A DNA stretch of 64,000 nt from Xanthobacteraceae bacterium (GCA_019635585.1 JAHBZE010000001.1:1488001-1552000), one strand, 5' to 3'; numbered from the stretch's first letter, positions 8,746 through 16,807 are shown. Notes: generated by a model not told the origin, from the sequence alone. A program made the numbers and translations.

Positions 8746-9445
8746 CGTGATGCTCGAGGTAAAGGACCTGCACGCCTATTACGGCAAGAGCCATATTTTG
8801 CAGGGCGTGAACCTGAACGTGAAAAACGGCGAGATCGTTTCGATCCTCGGCCGCAACGGCGTCGGCCGCTCGACCACGCTGAAGGCGATCATGGGCGACG
8901 TGCCCCCGCAGGGTTCGATCAGATTCAAGGGCAAGGAAATCGCCGGCCTGAAATCCTACCAGGTCGCCTATTGCGGTCTCGGCTATGTGCCGGAAGACCG
9001 CTCGATTTTCCCCTCGCTCACGGTGGAGCAAAATCTCATTCTCGGCGAGAAGTCGGGCCGCAAGAATCCACGCTGGTCGATCGAGGACGTCTACAACCTG
9101 TTTCCGATCCTGCGCGAGCGCAAAGATACGGACGCGAGCGTGCTCTCCGGCGGCGAGCAGCAGATGCTCACCGTGTGCCGCACGCTGATGGGCGATCCCG
9201 ACCTGATCATGGTCGACGAGCCGACCGAAGGCTTGTCGCCGCAAATGACCGAGCGCGTCGGCAATCTCTTGCAGAACATCGCCGAACGGAAGATTTCTAT
9301 TCTCCTGGTCGAGCAGAAACTCACGATCGCGATGCGCATCTCGCACCGCGTCTACGTGATGGGCCACGGTCATATCGTATTCGAAGGAACGCCCGCCGAA
9401 CTCGAGAAGAACGACGCGGTGCGGCGCGAGTGGCTCGAGGTCTGA
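8738..9445 (+). CDS. LivF-type ABC transporter ATP-binding protein with Arg in Walker A
   Basis: The second ATPase, 235 residues. It has signature LSGGEQQML, Walker B LIMVDEPTEGL and the switch region LLVEQKL. The Walker A is GRNGVGRST (residues 38-46): the invariant lysine is arginine (R44). I recall the GVGRST form from other proteobacterial LivF-like proteins, so it may be a subfamily trait rather than damage. It nonetheless suggests asymmetric ATP sites, with the LivG-type partner carrying the canonical lysine. Last gene of the operon, followed by a strong terminator. Confidence 0.9.
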   Translation: MTDVMLEVKDLHAYYGKSHILQGVNLNVKNGEIVSILGRNGVGRSTTLKAIMGDVPPQGSIRFKGKEIAGLKSYQVAYCGLGYVPEDRSIFPSLTVEQNLILGEKSGRKNPRWSIEDVYNLFPILRERKDTDASVLSGGEQQMLTVCRTLMGDPDLIMVDEPTEGLSPQMTERVGNLLQNIAERKISILLVEQKLTIAMRISHRVYVMGHGHIVFEGTPAELEKNDAVRREWLEV

Positions 9446-9469
9446 GATCGTCTGATCGAACTTGCGAAG

Positions 9470-9496
9470 CGGCCGGAGCGTGCTCCGGCCGTTTTT
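9470..9496 (+). terminator. Rho-independent terminator of the importer operon
   Basis: A 10-bp perfect GC-rich stem, CGGCCGGAGC with GCTCCGGCCG, around a two-base centre is followed by GTTTTTC. It starts 25 bases after the LivF-type stop codon. The convergent permease gene ends at 9504, so the hairpin may serve both directions, although the T-run is only on the plus strand. Confidence 0.85.
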
Positions 9497-9503
9497 CTTT
9501 GGC

Positions 9504-10262
9504 CTAACTCTTCCAGGCCAGAATCCGCTTGTCGGCGAGCGCGAGACCGTAGTTGCTGACAAGTCCAATCACGCCGAGCAGGATGATGCCGGCATAGAGA
9601 TCGTCGGCGCGATATTGCCGCGAAGCATGCAGCACCGCGGTGCCAAGGCCGAGTTCGCCGGTGAGCAATTCGCCGACCACCGCGAGGATCAGCGCGACGG
9701 TGAGCGAGAGCCGCATGCCCGCGAGAATATCCGGCACCGCATTGGGCAGTCCGATCTTGAAGATGAACGCGAGCCGCGACATCTGCAAAAGCCGCGAAAC
9801 CTCGACAAGCCTCGGCTCGACATGCGCGAAGCCGTGCACGGTCGCAAGCAGCGTCGGCCAAACCGAGCCGAACACCACCACGAACAGCACCATCTTCCAG
9901 CTCAAGCCCACGACCGCGATCGCGACCGGAATGATCGCGGAAGCGGGTAGCGGGCGGAGAAATTCGAGCGTCGGCTGCAAATAAGCGCGCGCGGTCGAGG
10001 AAACGCCGATCAGGCTGCCGATGGCAATCGCAACGACGCTTGCGAGCAACCAGCCCTGCAACATGCGCTCGATGGTCGCCCAGGTCTGCGGCAGAAGCGC
10101 GCCTTCGACGATACCGCGCTCGAGCGAGCGGAAGGTCGCAGCCGGTCCGGGCAGGAAGGCGCGGGAAATCAACTCGTAGCTGGTGACGAGCTGCCAGAGC
10201 CCGAGCAGGATCAGAATGCCGGCAATGCCGAGCAGGATGTCGAGTGTGCGCGAACGGATCAT
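9504..10262 (-). CDS. NitT/TauT-type ABC transporter permease (second of two)
   Basis: A 252-residue inner-membrane permease of the BPD_transp_1 family with about six membrane segments. It starts MIRSRTLDILLGIAGILILLG; the EAA-like loop appears as EVSRLLQMSRLAFIFKIGLPNAVPDILAG near residues 150-180. The start at 10262 overlaps the upstream permease stop by four bases (ATGA). The frame stays open much further upstream, but that part only shadows the other permease. It differs clearly in sequence from the first permease, so the importer probably has a heterodimeric channel. Substrate not predictable. Confidence 0.88.
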   Translation of the reverse strand: MIRSRTLDILLGIAGILILLGLWQLVTSYELISRAFLPGPAATFRSLERGIVEGALLPQTWATIERMLQGWLLASVVAIAIGSLIGVSSTARAYLQPTLEFLRPLPASAIIPVAIAVVGLSWKMVLFVVVFGSVWPTLLATVHGFAHVEPRLVEVSRLLQMSRLAFIFKIGLPNAVPDILAGMRLSLTVALILAVVGELLTGELGLGTAVLHASRQYRADDLYAGIILLGVIGLVSNYGLALADKRILAWKS

Positions 10263-11038
10263 GGCGTGGTACTCCCGCCATGCGGCGTGCGGTGCGCGAA
10301 CAGCCGCGTTTCGAACAACAGCAGAAAATAATTGATCGCCCAGCCGAGCACGCCGAGCCAGATCAGATAAGCGAGCATGCGGCCGGGCTGCAATTCTTCC
10401 TGCGAACGCATGAGCCCGAGGCCGAGGCCTTGCGGGTTCGCGGCGATCTCGACCGTAACGGCAACCACAAGCGCAAGCCCGACCGAGAGCCGGAGCGCGG
10501 TGAAGAGGCGCGGTGCCGCGGCCGGCAGCATGATCTTCCAGATGCGCTTGAGCGGACCAAAGCCCATCAGGCGCGACACTTCGATCAGCCGGACATCGAT
10601 CTGCCTGAGCGCGTTGTGGGTGAGAATCAAAAATGGCCAAAAGGTCGCCCAGCTCACGACGCTGTATTCCATGCGGTAGCCGTAGCCGAAGGTGAGCAGC
10701 GCCAGCGGAATCAGCGCGACCGACGGGATCGGACGCAGGAGTTCGACGACCCATGCAGCGGTGCGCTCGGCGGTGCGGATCAGACCAATGGCGAAGCCCG
10801 CGGCGGTGCCGCTCACCATGCCGATCAGCAGTCCCGCCGCGGCGGAAACGAGCGTCTGCCCGGTCGCTTTCAGGAGCGAGCCATCGAACAGCATCGCGAT
10901 GCCATCGCGCGCGATCTTCGAGGGCGGCGCAAGCGTGTCGCTCAGGATCGGATTGAAGGCGAACCACAATTCGGCGGCGGCAAGCACCGCCACCGGAAAC
11001 AGCCAGCCGCGCCAGCTTTTTGCGAGCGCCGCCGTCAT
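10259..11038 (-). CDS. NitT/TauT-type ABC transporter permease (first of two)
   Basis: A 259-residue membrane permease with the family loop EVSRLMGFGPLKRIWKIMLPAAAPRLFTALRL region around residues 150-185 and about six hydrophobic segments. Its start overlaps the ATPase stop and its stop overlaps the second permease start, each by four bases. Nitrate, taurine and sulfonate importers normally use one permease gene as a homodimer; tandem unlike permeases occur in some thiamine-precursor and pyrimidine-type systems of this superfamily. That points to an organic substrate but does not name it. Confidence 0.88.
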   Translation of the reverse strand: MTAALAKSWRGWLFPVAVLAAAELWFAFNPILSDTLAPPSKIARDGIAMLFDGSLLKATGQTLVSAAAGLLIGMVSGTAAGFAIGLIRTAERTAAWVVELLRPIPSVALIPLALLTFGYGYRMEYSVVSWATFWPFLILTHNALRQIDVRLIEVSRLMGFGPLKRIWKIMLPAAAPRLFTALRLSVGLALVVAVTVEIAANPQGLGLGLMRSQEELQPGRMLAYLIWLGVLGWAINYFLLLFETRLFAHRTPHGGSTTP

Positions 11039-11805
11039 GCGTGGATCTTGTTCATGATCTCGAACATCTCGCGGCGCAGCCGCAGGAACTCGGGATGCTC
11101 GCGCGTGGTCAGTTGATCGCGCGGCCGCGGCAGCGGCACCTTGATGTCATAGGCGACGCGGCCGGGATTGGAGTCGAGCGCCACGACGCGATCGCCGAGA
11201 TAAAGCGCTTCCTCGATGTCGTGGGTCACGAAGAACACGGTGGTCTTGCGCTCCGAAACCAGCCTGAGCACTTCGTCCTGCAAGGTCTGCCGGGTCATCG
11301 CGTCGAGCGCGCCAAACGGCTCGTCCATCAAGAGCGTGTCGGGTTCCTGTGCAAGCGCACGCGCAATCTGCAGGCGTTGCTGCATGCCGCCCGAAAGTTG
11401 GCCCGGGAACTTGTCCTCGTGATTGGCAAGTCCGACTTTCGCGAGTAGTTCGCGGATGCGCGCGGGCCGTTGGGCCGCCGGCATGCCGCCCGCTTCGAGC
11501 GGCAGGCTCACGTTCGCATAGGCGCGGCGCCACGGCAGCAGCGCGCGTCCGTAATCCTGAAACACCACGGCGACACGCCGGGTCGGCGAGCGCACCGGCT
11601 TGCCGTGAAGCAGCACCTGCCCGCTGGTCGGCGTCAGCAGACCCGCGATCATGCGCAGAAGCGTGGTCTTGCCGGAGCCGGATGCGCCGATGACGCAGAT
11701 GAACTCACCGGGTTCGACACGCATGTCGATCCCGGTGAGGATTTGATTGGAGCCGAACGAGAGGCTGACGCCCTTCAGCTCAATCGCGTTACTCGCAGCC
11801 GCCAT
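11035..11805 (-). CDS. NitT/TauT-type ABC transporter ATP-binding protein
   Basis: The cytoplasmic ATPase of the importer, 256 residues. Walker A GASGSGKT lies near residue 38, followed by signature LSGGMQQRL and Walker B LLMDEPFGALD with VTHDIEEAL. The ATG at 11805 is taken because it overlaps the binding-protein stop as TAATG and because the conserved domain begins a few residues later (NAIELKGVSLSFG); the longer open frame upstream is out of register with the family. It couples to both permeases downstream. Confidence 0.9.
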   Translation of the reverse strand: MAAASNAIELKGVSLSFGSNQILTGIDMRVEPGEFICVIGASGSGKTTLLRMIAGLLTPTSGQVLLHGKPVRSPTRRVAVVFQDYGRALLPWRRAYANVSLPLEAGGMPAAQRPARIRELLAKVGLANHEDKFPGQLSGGMQQRLQIARALAQEPDTLLMDEPFGALDAMTRQTLQDEVLRLVSERKTTVFFVTHDIEEALYLGDRVVALDSNPGRVAYDIKVPLPRPRDQLTTREHPEFLRLRREMFEIMNKIHA

Positions 11806-12755
11806 TACTCGGCGACGAGCTTTTTCAGGTCGAGCTTGGTGCGGAGCATGCCCTGCTTCTGCATGATCTCGATCCAGCGCGCCATGTTTTCCTGCGGAAT
11901 TTCCGCGCGCCACTGACCGTTGATCGGCATGGTCTTCAGCACTTCCGGCGGCAGCTTGATGTATTTGCCGATCGAGGTGCGCAGGAAGACGTCGTCCTTG
12001 CGGACGTCCTTCACGCCGTCGGCAACCGCATCACGGAACGCCTTGGCCGCGGCCTTGTTCGCTTCATACCACTTGCGGGTCGAGGAATAGACGATGATCG
12101 GCATTTCGCCTTTCAGCACCTCGTTGAAATAGGTCGCGACCTTGCCGATGTTGGCCTGCACGATGCGGCTCATGATCGGCTCGCCGGTGATGACGCCATC
12201 GACGTTGCCGGCACGCAGCACGTCGGCCATCTGCGGGAACGAGACTTCGACGAAGGTAACCTTCTTGATGTCCACGCCCTTCTCCAGAAGCCAGTTCTGG
12301 AACAAGACGTGCAGGAAGGCGCCGAGGCCGGGGACGCCGATGCGCTTGCCGACGTAATCTTCCGGCTTCGAGATCGTGACATCGCTTTTAACAACGATGC
12401 CGAAGTTCTGGTCGGTCGGCAACGTGATGCCGGAGCCCGCAATCGCGACGAGGTCGAGACCGCTATCTACCGCCTGCAGGAATACCGGCAAGGTAGTGCC
12501 GGCGAGATCGATCGAGCCCGACTGCAAAGCCGCGGGCATCGTCGAGTTCAGCGGGATGAGCTGGAATTCGACATCCAGCCCGCGCTTTTTGAAGTAGCCC
12601 GCCTCCTGCGCGATGAAGCCGCTCGCGAAGTCCGAGGTCGCGGTATAGGCGACCTTGATCTTAGTCGGCGTTTGCGCAACGAGCGTGTTCTGCGCGGCGA
12701 GCGTCACGACACCGGCTGCGACGATTGCGAGCGCTGCAAATAGTTTCCGTTTCAT
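11805..12755 (-). CDS. NMT1/TauA-type ABC transporter substrate-binding protein
   Basis: A 316-residue periplasmic binding protein. The signal peptide spans about residues 1-28 (MKRKLFAALAIVAAG, ending near LVAQ-T). The mature start IKVAYTATSDFASGFIAQEAGYFKKRGLDVEF is the hallmark of the NMT1-like family. A clear GGGAGGAATGA ribosome site precedes the ATG. It is the first gene of the importer operon, and the GntR regulator lies 42 bases upstream in the same direction. The family binds thiamine precursors, sulfonates, nitrate, aromatic acids and others, so the ligand is open. Confidence 0.9.
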   Translation of the reverse strand: MKRKLFAALAIVAAGVVTLAAQNTLVAQTPTKIKVAYTATSDFASGFIAQEAGYFKKRGLDVEFQLIPLNSTMPAALQSGSIDLAGTTLPVFLQAVDSGLDLVAIAGSGITLPTDQNFGIVVKSDVTISKPEDYVGKRIGVPGLGAFLHVLFQNWLLEKGVDIKKVTFVEVSFPQMADVLRAGNVDGVITGEPIMSRIVQANIGKVATYFNEVLKGEMPIIVYSSTRKWYEANKAAAKAFRDAVADGVKDVRKDDVFLRTSIGKYIKLPPEVLKTMPINGQWRAEIPQENMARWIEIMQKQGMLRTKLDLKKLVAE

Positions 12756-12797
12756 TTCATTCCTCCCTTGGTCGGATTTTTTCGTTCGTTCTTTTGT

Positions 12798-13544
12798 TTA
12801 TGCCGCTTTGCGGCCCGTCTTTTTCTTTTTGTTCCGTTCTGGCCGATGCGCGAGCCTGCCCTGTTCCTTGGCATGCAACACTTCGGCGATCACGTCGTTC
12901 GTGATCGCGATATGCTCCCGGATCGTCTCCTGCGCGCGTGCGATTTTGCGGGACAGCACGGCGTCCATCAACTCGCGATGCTCCGCGATCACTTCCTTGG
13001 CGGTAAAGCCATAACCGCCAAGCAGCCGGCGGTAACGCGTCTTGCGGATATAAAGTTCGTCGCAAAAATTCCGCATGGATTCGAGTGGACAGGTCGCGAT
13101 CAGCGCGCGGTGGAAGCGGTGATGGCGCTCCTCGAAATAGTCGCGCTCCTTCTCGCCGTTTTTCATCAGAATGATCGCGCGCTCCAGCACATGATAGCTC
13201 GCGACGATTTCTTCTTCCCACTCGACGGTGGCGTTCTGGATCGCGAGCCGGATGGCTTCGCCCTCGACAAACTGGCGCGTCATGGTGATGTCGTGCAGTT
13301 CCTCGATGCTGACCGGCGGAACGCGAAAGCCCTTCTGCGCGCGCTGATGCACGAAGCCTTCGGCGGCAAGCTGGGCCAGCGCCTCGCGCATCGGGCTCGC
13401 GCCGATGCCGTAGCGTGATTTCAACTCACGCATCTTCAACTGCGAATCCGGCGCGAGCGCGCCGGACATGATGTCCTGCTTCAGCTTCTTCACCGCGGCT
13501 GCAGTCGCGGTGGTGGATTCCTTGATCAGGCTCACGGGCGACAT
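12798..13544 (-). CDS. GntR-family (FCD domain) transcriptional regulator
   Basis: A 248-residue FadR/FCD-type regulator. The winged helix covers about residues 10-75 (LKMRELKSRYGIGASPMREALAQLAAEGFV), and the all-helical FCD effector domain follows with the metal-ligand-like EERHHRFHRAL segment near residue 140 and a further AEHRELMDAV near 195. The ATG at 13544 is chosen by domain length. A very basic tail (RNKKKKTGRKAA) closes the protein. It is upstream of the importer and divergent from the cyclase/FAH pair, so it probably controls both; organic acids are common FCD ligands. Confidence 0.88.
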   Translation of the reverse strand: MSPVSLIKESTTATAAAVKKLKQDIMSGALAPDSQLKMRELKSRYGIGASPMREALAQLAAEGFVHQRAQKGFRVPPVSIEELHDITMTRQFVEGEAIRLAIQNATVEWEEEIVASYHVLERAIILMKNGEKERDYFEERHHRFHRALIATCPLESMRNFCDELYIRKTRYRRLLGGYGFTAKEVIAEHRELMDAVLSRKIARAQETIREHIAITNDVIAEVLHAKEQGRLAHRPERNKKKKTGRKAA

Positions 13545-13573
13545 CCGGTAAAATCCAAAATGGTCGACAAAAT

Positions 13574-13593
13574 CAAAAATATCGATATTTTTG
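13574..13593. promoter_or_regulatory. 20-bp perfect palindrome, candidate GntR operator
   Basis: CAAAAATATCGATATTTTTG is an exact palindrome in the 94-base gap between the GntR and cyclase genes. On the minus strand TTGCGT, 17 bases and TATTTT form a plausible promoter for gntR; on the plus strand TCGACA, 16 bases and TATTTT form one for the cyclase. Both -10 boxes fall inside the palindrome, so binding would repress both sides. The assignment rests on position and symmetry. Confidence 0.65.
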
Positions 13594-13638
13594 CCGGTAC
13601 GCAACAAGGCGGCAGAACCGCCGGCGGAGGAAATCGCC

Positions 13639-14409
13639 ATGAAAATCATCGACCTATCGGTAGCTTTGGAAAACGACGTACCGGCCGATCCGCCGGGCCG
13701 CGGCCCGAAAATCGAATATACGAACCACAAACAGTCCGCCGAAGGCGTCTGCGCGTTCTTTCCGGGGTTGAAGCCTGCCGATCTCCCCGACGGCGAAGGC
13801 TGGGCGGTCGAACAGGTCAATCTCACGACGCATAACGGCACGCATCTCGATGCGCCTTATCACTTCGCGTCCACGATGAACAACGGCGAGCGGGCCTGGA
13901 CCATCGACGAAGTGCCGTTAGATTGGTGCTTCCGGCCCGGCGTGAAGCTCGACTTCCGTCACTTCGATCACGGCTATGTCGCAACCGCAGCCGATGTCGA
14001 AGCGGAGTTGAAGCGCATCGGACATAACCTCCAGCCGCTCGACATCGTCGTTGTGAACACTTCCGCCGCAGCACGCTTCGGCAAGCCGGATTATCTCGCG
14101 AGCGGCTGCGGCATGGGCGCGGAAGCGACACTCTATCTCACCTCGCGCGGCGTGCGCGTGACCGGCACCGACGGCTGGTCTTGGGACGCTCCCTTCGTAC
14201 ATACCGCCAAAAAATATTCCGAGACGAAAGACGCTTCGCTGATCTGGGAAGGGCACAAGTCCGGCCGCAAGATCGGCTACTGCCACATCGAGAAACTGCA
14301 CAATCTCGAGCATCTGCCGGCGCACGGATTCCGGATCGCCTGCTTCCCCGTAAAAATCAAAGCCGCCTCCGCCGGCTGGACGCGCGCTGTCGCGATCATG
14401 GAGAACTAA
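13639..14409 (+). CDS. Cyclase family protein (kynurenine-formamidase-like metal hydrolase)
   Basis: A 256-residue member of the cyclase/KynB metal-dependent hydrolase family. The metal motif is HNGTHLDAP (H65, H69, D71), and a C-terminal GYCHIEKLHNLEHLP segment supplies the family HIE motif. The start at 13639 has a GGAGG site eight bases upstream. Members open cyclic amides or lactones, or hydrolyse N-formyl groups; this one is longer than typical KynB. It is one base ahead of an FAA-hydrolase gene and divergent from a GntR-controlled importer, so ring opening of an imported compound is the likely role. The substrate is unknown. Confidence 0.85.
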   Translation: MKIIDLSVALENDVPADPPGRGPKIEYTNHKQSAEGVCAFFPGLKPADLPDGEGWAVEQVNLTTHNGTHLDAPYHFASTMNNGERAWTIDEVPLDWCFRPGVKLDFRHFDHGYVATAADVEAELKRIGHNLQPLDIVVVNTSAAARFGKPDYLASGCGMGAEATLYLTSRGVRVTGTDGWSWDAPFVHTAKKYSETKDASLIWEGHKSGRKIGYCHIEKLHNLEHLPAHGFRIACFPVKIKAASAGWTRAVAIMEN

Positions 14410-14410
14410 G

Positions 14411-15373
14411 ATGAAACTCGCGACTTTTGAAAAGAACGGCAAGCAACTCATCGGCGTGGTCGATACCGCGAAGAAGGAAATTCTCGATCTCTCGGCGGCA
14501 AGCGGCGGCAAGACCGCGTTTGCCTCAATGCTTGCGCTGATCGAAGCGGGCGCATCCGGCCTTGCGGAAGCCAGGAAGCTTGCCGGCGAATGGAAGAAAG
14601 ATGCGACCATACCGCTCGAAGGAACGAAGCTCTTGGCGCCGATTCCGGTGCCGCCGCAGATGCGCGACGCCTCGGTCTATGCAACGCACGTGAAAAACGC
14701 GCCGCGCGGCATGCAGCGCTATCTTGCGCGCAAGACGCAAGGCGAAGAAGCGGCGGCTAAGATCCAGGCGGAGCCCGACGTACCGCCGGTCTATCGCCAG
14801 CTTCCGGTCTATTACATCACCAACCGCTTCAGCGTGGTCGGCCCGGACACGACCGTGACCTGGCCGCGCTATAGCGAGTTGATGGATTTCGAGCTCGAAT
14901 TCGGCGTCTTTATCGGCAAGCCCGCGAAGAACGTGACAGCCGCGAACGCAAAGGAATACATCTTCGGCTACACGATCTTCAACGACTTCTCGGCGCGCGA
15001 TCAGCAGGTGATCGAGATGCAGGGACGGCTCGGACCGACCAAGGGCAAGAGCTTCGACATGGGCAATTCGATGGGCCCGTGGATCGTGACGCCCGACGAA
15101 CTCGGCGATCCCGAGAAGATGAACGTCGAGGTACGCGTGAACGGCGAAACCTGGGCAAAGAACACCACCGCCGACATGCTGCACACTTTCGAGAAGATGA
15201 TCGAACACATCTCAAAGGACGAAACGCTGTATCCCGGCGAGTTCATCGGCTCGGGCACGGTCGGCAACTGCTGCGGGCTGGAGCAGGACCGCTTCCTGAA
15301 GGACGGCGACACGATCGAGCTTCACGTCGACAAGATCGGCGTGTTGCGCAACAAGGTCGTGCGGCAGAAGTAG
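14411..15373 (+). CDS. Fumarylacetoacetate hydrolase family protein
   Basis: A 320-residue FAH-fold enzyme. The C-terminal catalytic domain begins about residue 130; the metal-binding acidic residues are in ELMDFELEFGVFIGKP (about 155-170), followed by FNDFSARDQQ near 195 and the GSGTVGNCCGLE segment near 275. Relatives cleave C-C bonds of acylpyruvates or hydrate/decarboxylate oxo-acids in aromatic meta-cleavage pathways. It starts one base after the cyclase stop, with AACTAAG as its weak ribosome region, so it is translationally coupled. The pair suggests sequential ring opening and C-C cleavage of the imported compound. Confidence 0.87.
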   Translation: MKLATFEKNGKQLIGVVDTAKKEILDLSAASGGKTAFASMLALIEAGASGLAEARKLAGEWKKDATIPLEGTKLLAPIPVPPQMRDASVYATHVKNAPRGMQRYLARKTQGEEAAAKIQAEPDVPPVYRQLPVYYITNRFSVVGPDTTVTWPRYSELMDFELEFGVFIGKPAKNVTAANAKEYIFGYTIFNDFSARDQQVIEMQGRLGPTKGKSFDMGNSMGPWIVTPDELGDPEKMNVEVRVNGETWAKNTTADMLHTFEKMIEHISKDETLYPGEFIGSGTVGNCCGLEQDRFLKDGDTIELHVDKIGVLRNKVVRQK

Positions 15374-16534
15374 CTAATACGAGCGCGGCAGGCCCAACAC
15401 GTGTTCCGCGAGATAGGATAGAATCAGGTTCGTCGAAACCGGCGCGACCTGATAGAGCCGCGTCTCGCGGAACTTGCGCTCGATGTCGTATTCCTCGGCG
15501 AAGCCGAAGCCGCCATGTGTTTGGACGCACATATCGGCTGCCGCCCATGAAGCGTCAGCGGCCAAGAGCTTCGCAAGGTTCGCTTCCTCGCCGCAGTCTT
15601 CGCCGTTTTCATAAAGCCTTGCCGCTTCCGCAACCATCAACTCCGCGGCGCGCATCTGCGCGTAGCTCCGTGCGATCGGAAATTGTACGCCCTGGTTCTG
15701 CCCAATCGAACGACCGAATACATTGCGCTCGCGCGCGTAATTACTCGCCCTTTCGATGAACCACTTCGCGTCGCCGACGCATTCGGCGGCGATCAGGATG
15801 CGCTCCGCGTTCATGCCGGAAAGAATGTAGCGAAAGCCCTTGCCCTCTTCGCCGATCAGATTTTCGGCCGGCACGCGCAGGTTCTCGATGAAGATTTCCG
15901 TCGTCGCATGATTCATCATGGTGCGGACAGGCCGGATTGTCAGCCCGTTGCCGAGCGCCTGGCGCATTTCCACGAGGAACACCGAGAGGCCTTCGCTGCG
16001 CTTCGCGACGCTTTCCTTCGGCGTGGTGCGCGCGAGCAGCAGCATCAGGTCGGAATGTTCGGCGCGCGAGGTCCAGATCTTCTGGCCGTTGACGACGTAG
16101 TGATCGCCATCGCGCTTTGCCGAGGTTGCGATACTGAGCGTGTCCGTACCGCTGCCGGGTTCGGTGACGCCGAAGGCTTGCAACCGCAATTTTCCGGCGG
16201 CAATCGAGGGAAGATACTTTTGTTTCTGCGCGTCGCTGCCATGACGAAGCAGCGTACCCATCATGTACATCTGCGCGTGACAGGCCGCGCCATTGCAGCC
16301 CGCCGCCTGCACTTCCTCGAGAATCGCGGCCGCCGCGGAGAGCGGCAGGCCGCTGCCGCCATATTCTTCGGGTATCAGCGCGGAAAGAAATCCGGCTTCG
16401 GTCAGCGCTTCGACGAAAGCCTTGGGATAGGTGCGCTGGCGATCCAGCTCGCGCCAATAGCTTCCCGGAAACTCCGCGCAAAGCGCACGAACCGATTGAC
16501 GGACTTCGCCGTAGGAAGCCGGCGTCGATCGCAT
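15374..16534 (-). CDS. Acyl-CoA dehydrogenase family protein, catalytic Glu not at usual place
   Basis: A 386-residue flavoprotein of the acyl-CoA dehydrogenase family. The N-terminal helical domain contains LIPEEYGGSGLP, the beta domain AFGVTEPGSGTDT and NGQKIWTS, and the C-terminal domain ends LGLPRSY. In medium-chain enzymes the catalytic base lies in a YEGT motif near the C-terminus; here the aligned stretch reads YQVAPVSTNLI, with proline at that position. The base may be elsewhere, or the enzyme may not be a classical dehydrogenase. It converges on the FAH gene with no gap. Its link to the cyclase/FAH unit is only positional. Confidence 0.85.
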   Translation of the reverse strand: MRSTPASYGEVRQSVRALCAEFPGSYWRELDRQRTYPKAFVEALTEAGFLSALIPEEYGGSGLPLSAAAAILEEVQAAGCNGAACHAQMYMMGTLLRHGSDAQKQKYLPSIAAGKLRLQAFGVTEPGSGTDTLSIATSAKRDGDHYVVNGQKIWTSRAEHSDLMLLLARTTPKESVAKRSEGLSVFLVEMRQALGNGLTIRPVRTMMNHATTEIFIENLRVPAENLIGEEGKGFRYILSGMNAERILIAAECVGDAKWFIERASNYARERNVFGRSIGQNQGVQFPIARSYAQMRAAELMVAEAARLYENGEDCGEEANLAKLLAADASWAAADMCVQTHGGFGFAEEYDIERKFRETRLYQVAPVSTNLILSYLAEHVLGLPRSY

Positions 16535-16552
16535 CGCGACACTCCGCAGGGA

Positions 16553-16807
16553 CTAGCCGTTCTTCTTGGGCTCGTCCTGCTTCTGCTCTTCTTTTTTCTT
16601 CTTGGGCTTGGGCTTTTTCTTCGCGGGCGCGTCTTCCTTCGCCATGCAGCGGGCGATGAATTTCTTGCGCTCGGCGCCTTTAAGCTTTTGATCGTCGGCG
16701 CCGAATTCGCAGGTGCCCTTCTTGTCCTGCGCGAAAGTCTTCACGCTGGGCGAAAGAACGAAAAGACCGGCGGCGAGAAGTGCGGCCGTCAATACGCGAA
16801 ACCACAT
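16553..16807 (-). CDS. Small secreted protein with a PsiF-like repeat
   Basis: An 84-residue exported protein. Residues 1 to about 25 form a signal peptide (MWFRVLTAALLAAGLFVLS, cleavage near FAQ-D). The mature part holds one copy of a motif resembling the PsiF repeat, CEFGADDQKLKGAERKKF with a second cysteine in IARCMA, then a lysine-rich tail of KKKPKPKKKK type. I place the start at 16807 because AAGGGG lies eight bases upstream; an ATG at 16822 would add five residues but leaves no room for a ribosome site. PsiF proteins are phosphate-starvation-induced in enterics, but their function is unknown. Same strand as the acyl-CoA dehydrogenase, 18 bases ahead of it. Confidence 0.72.
   Translation of the reverse strand: MWFRVLTAALLAAGLFVLSPSVKTFAQDKKGTCEFGADDQKLKGAERKKFIARCMAKEDAPAKKKPKPKKKKEEQKQDEPKKNG

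Noticed and set aside
10263..10967. Upstream extension of the 9504-10262 permease to 487 residues
   Set aside because: The extra part is an out-of-frame reading of the neighbouring permease; the real start overlaps that gene's stop as ATGA.
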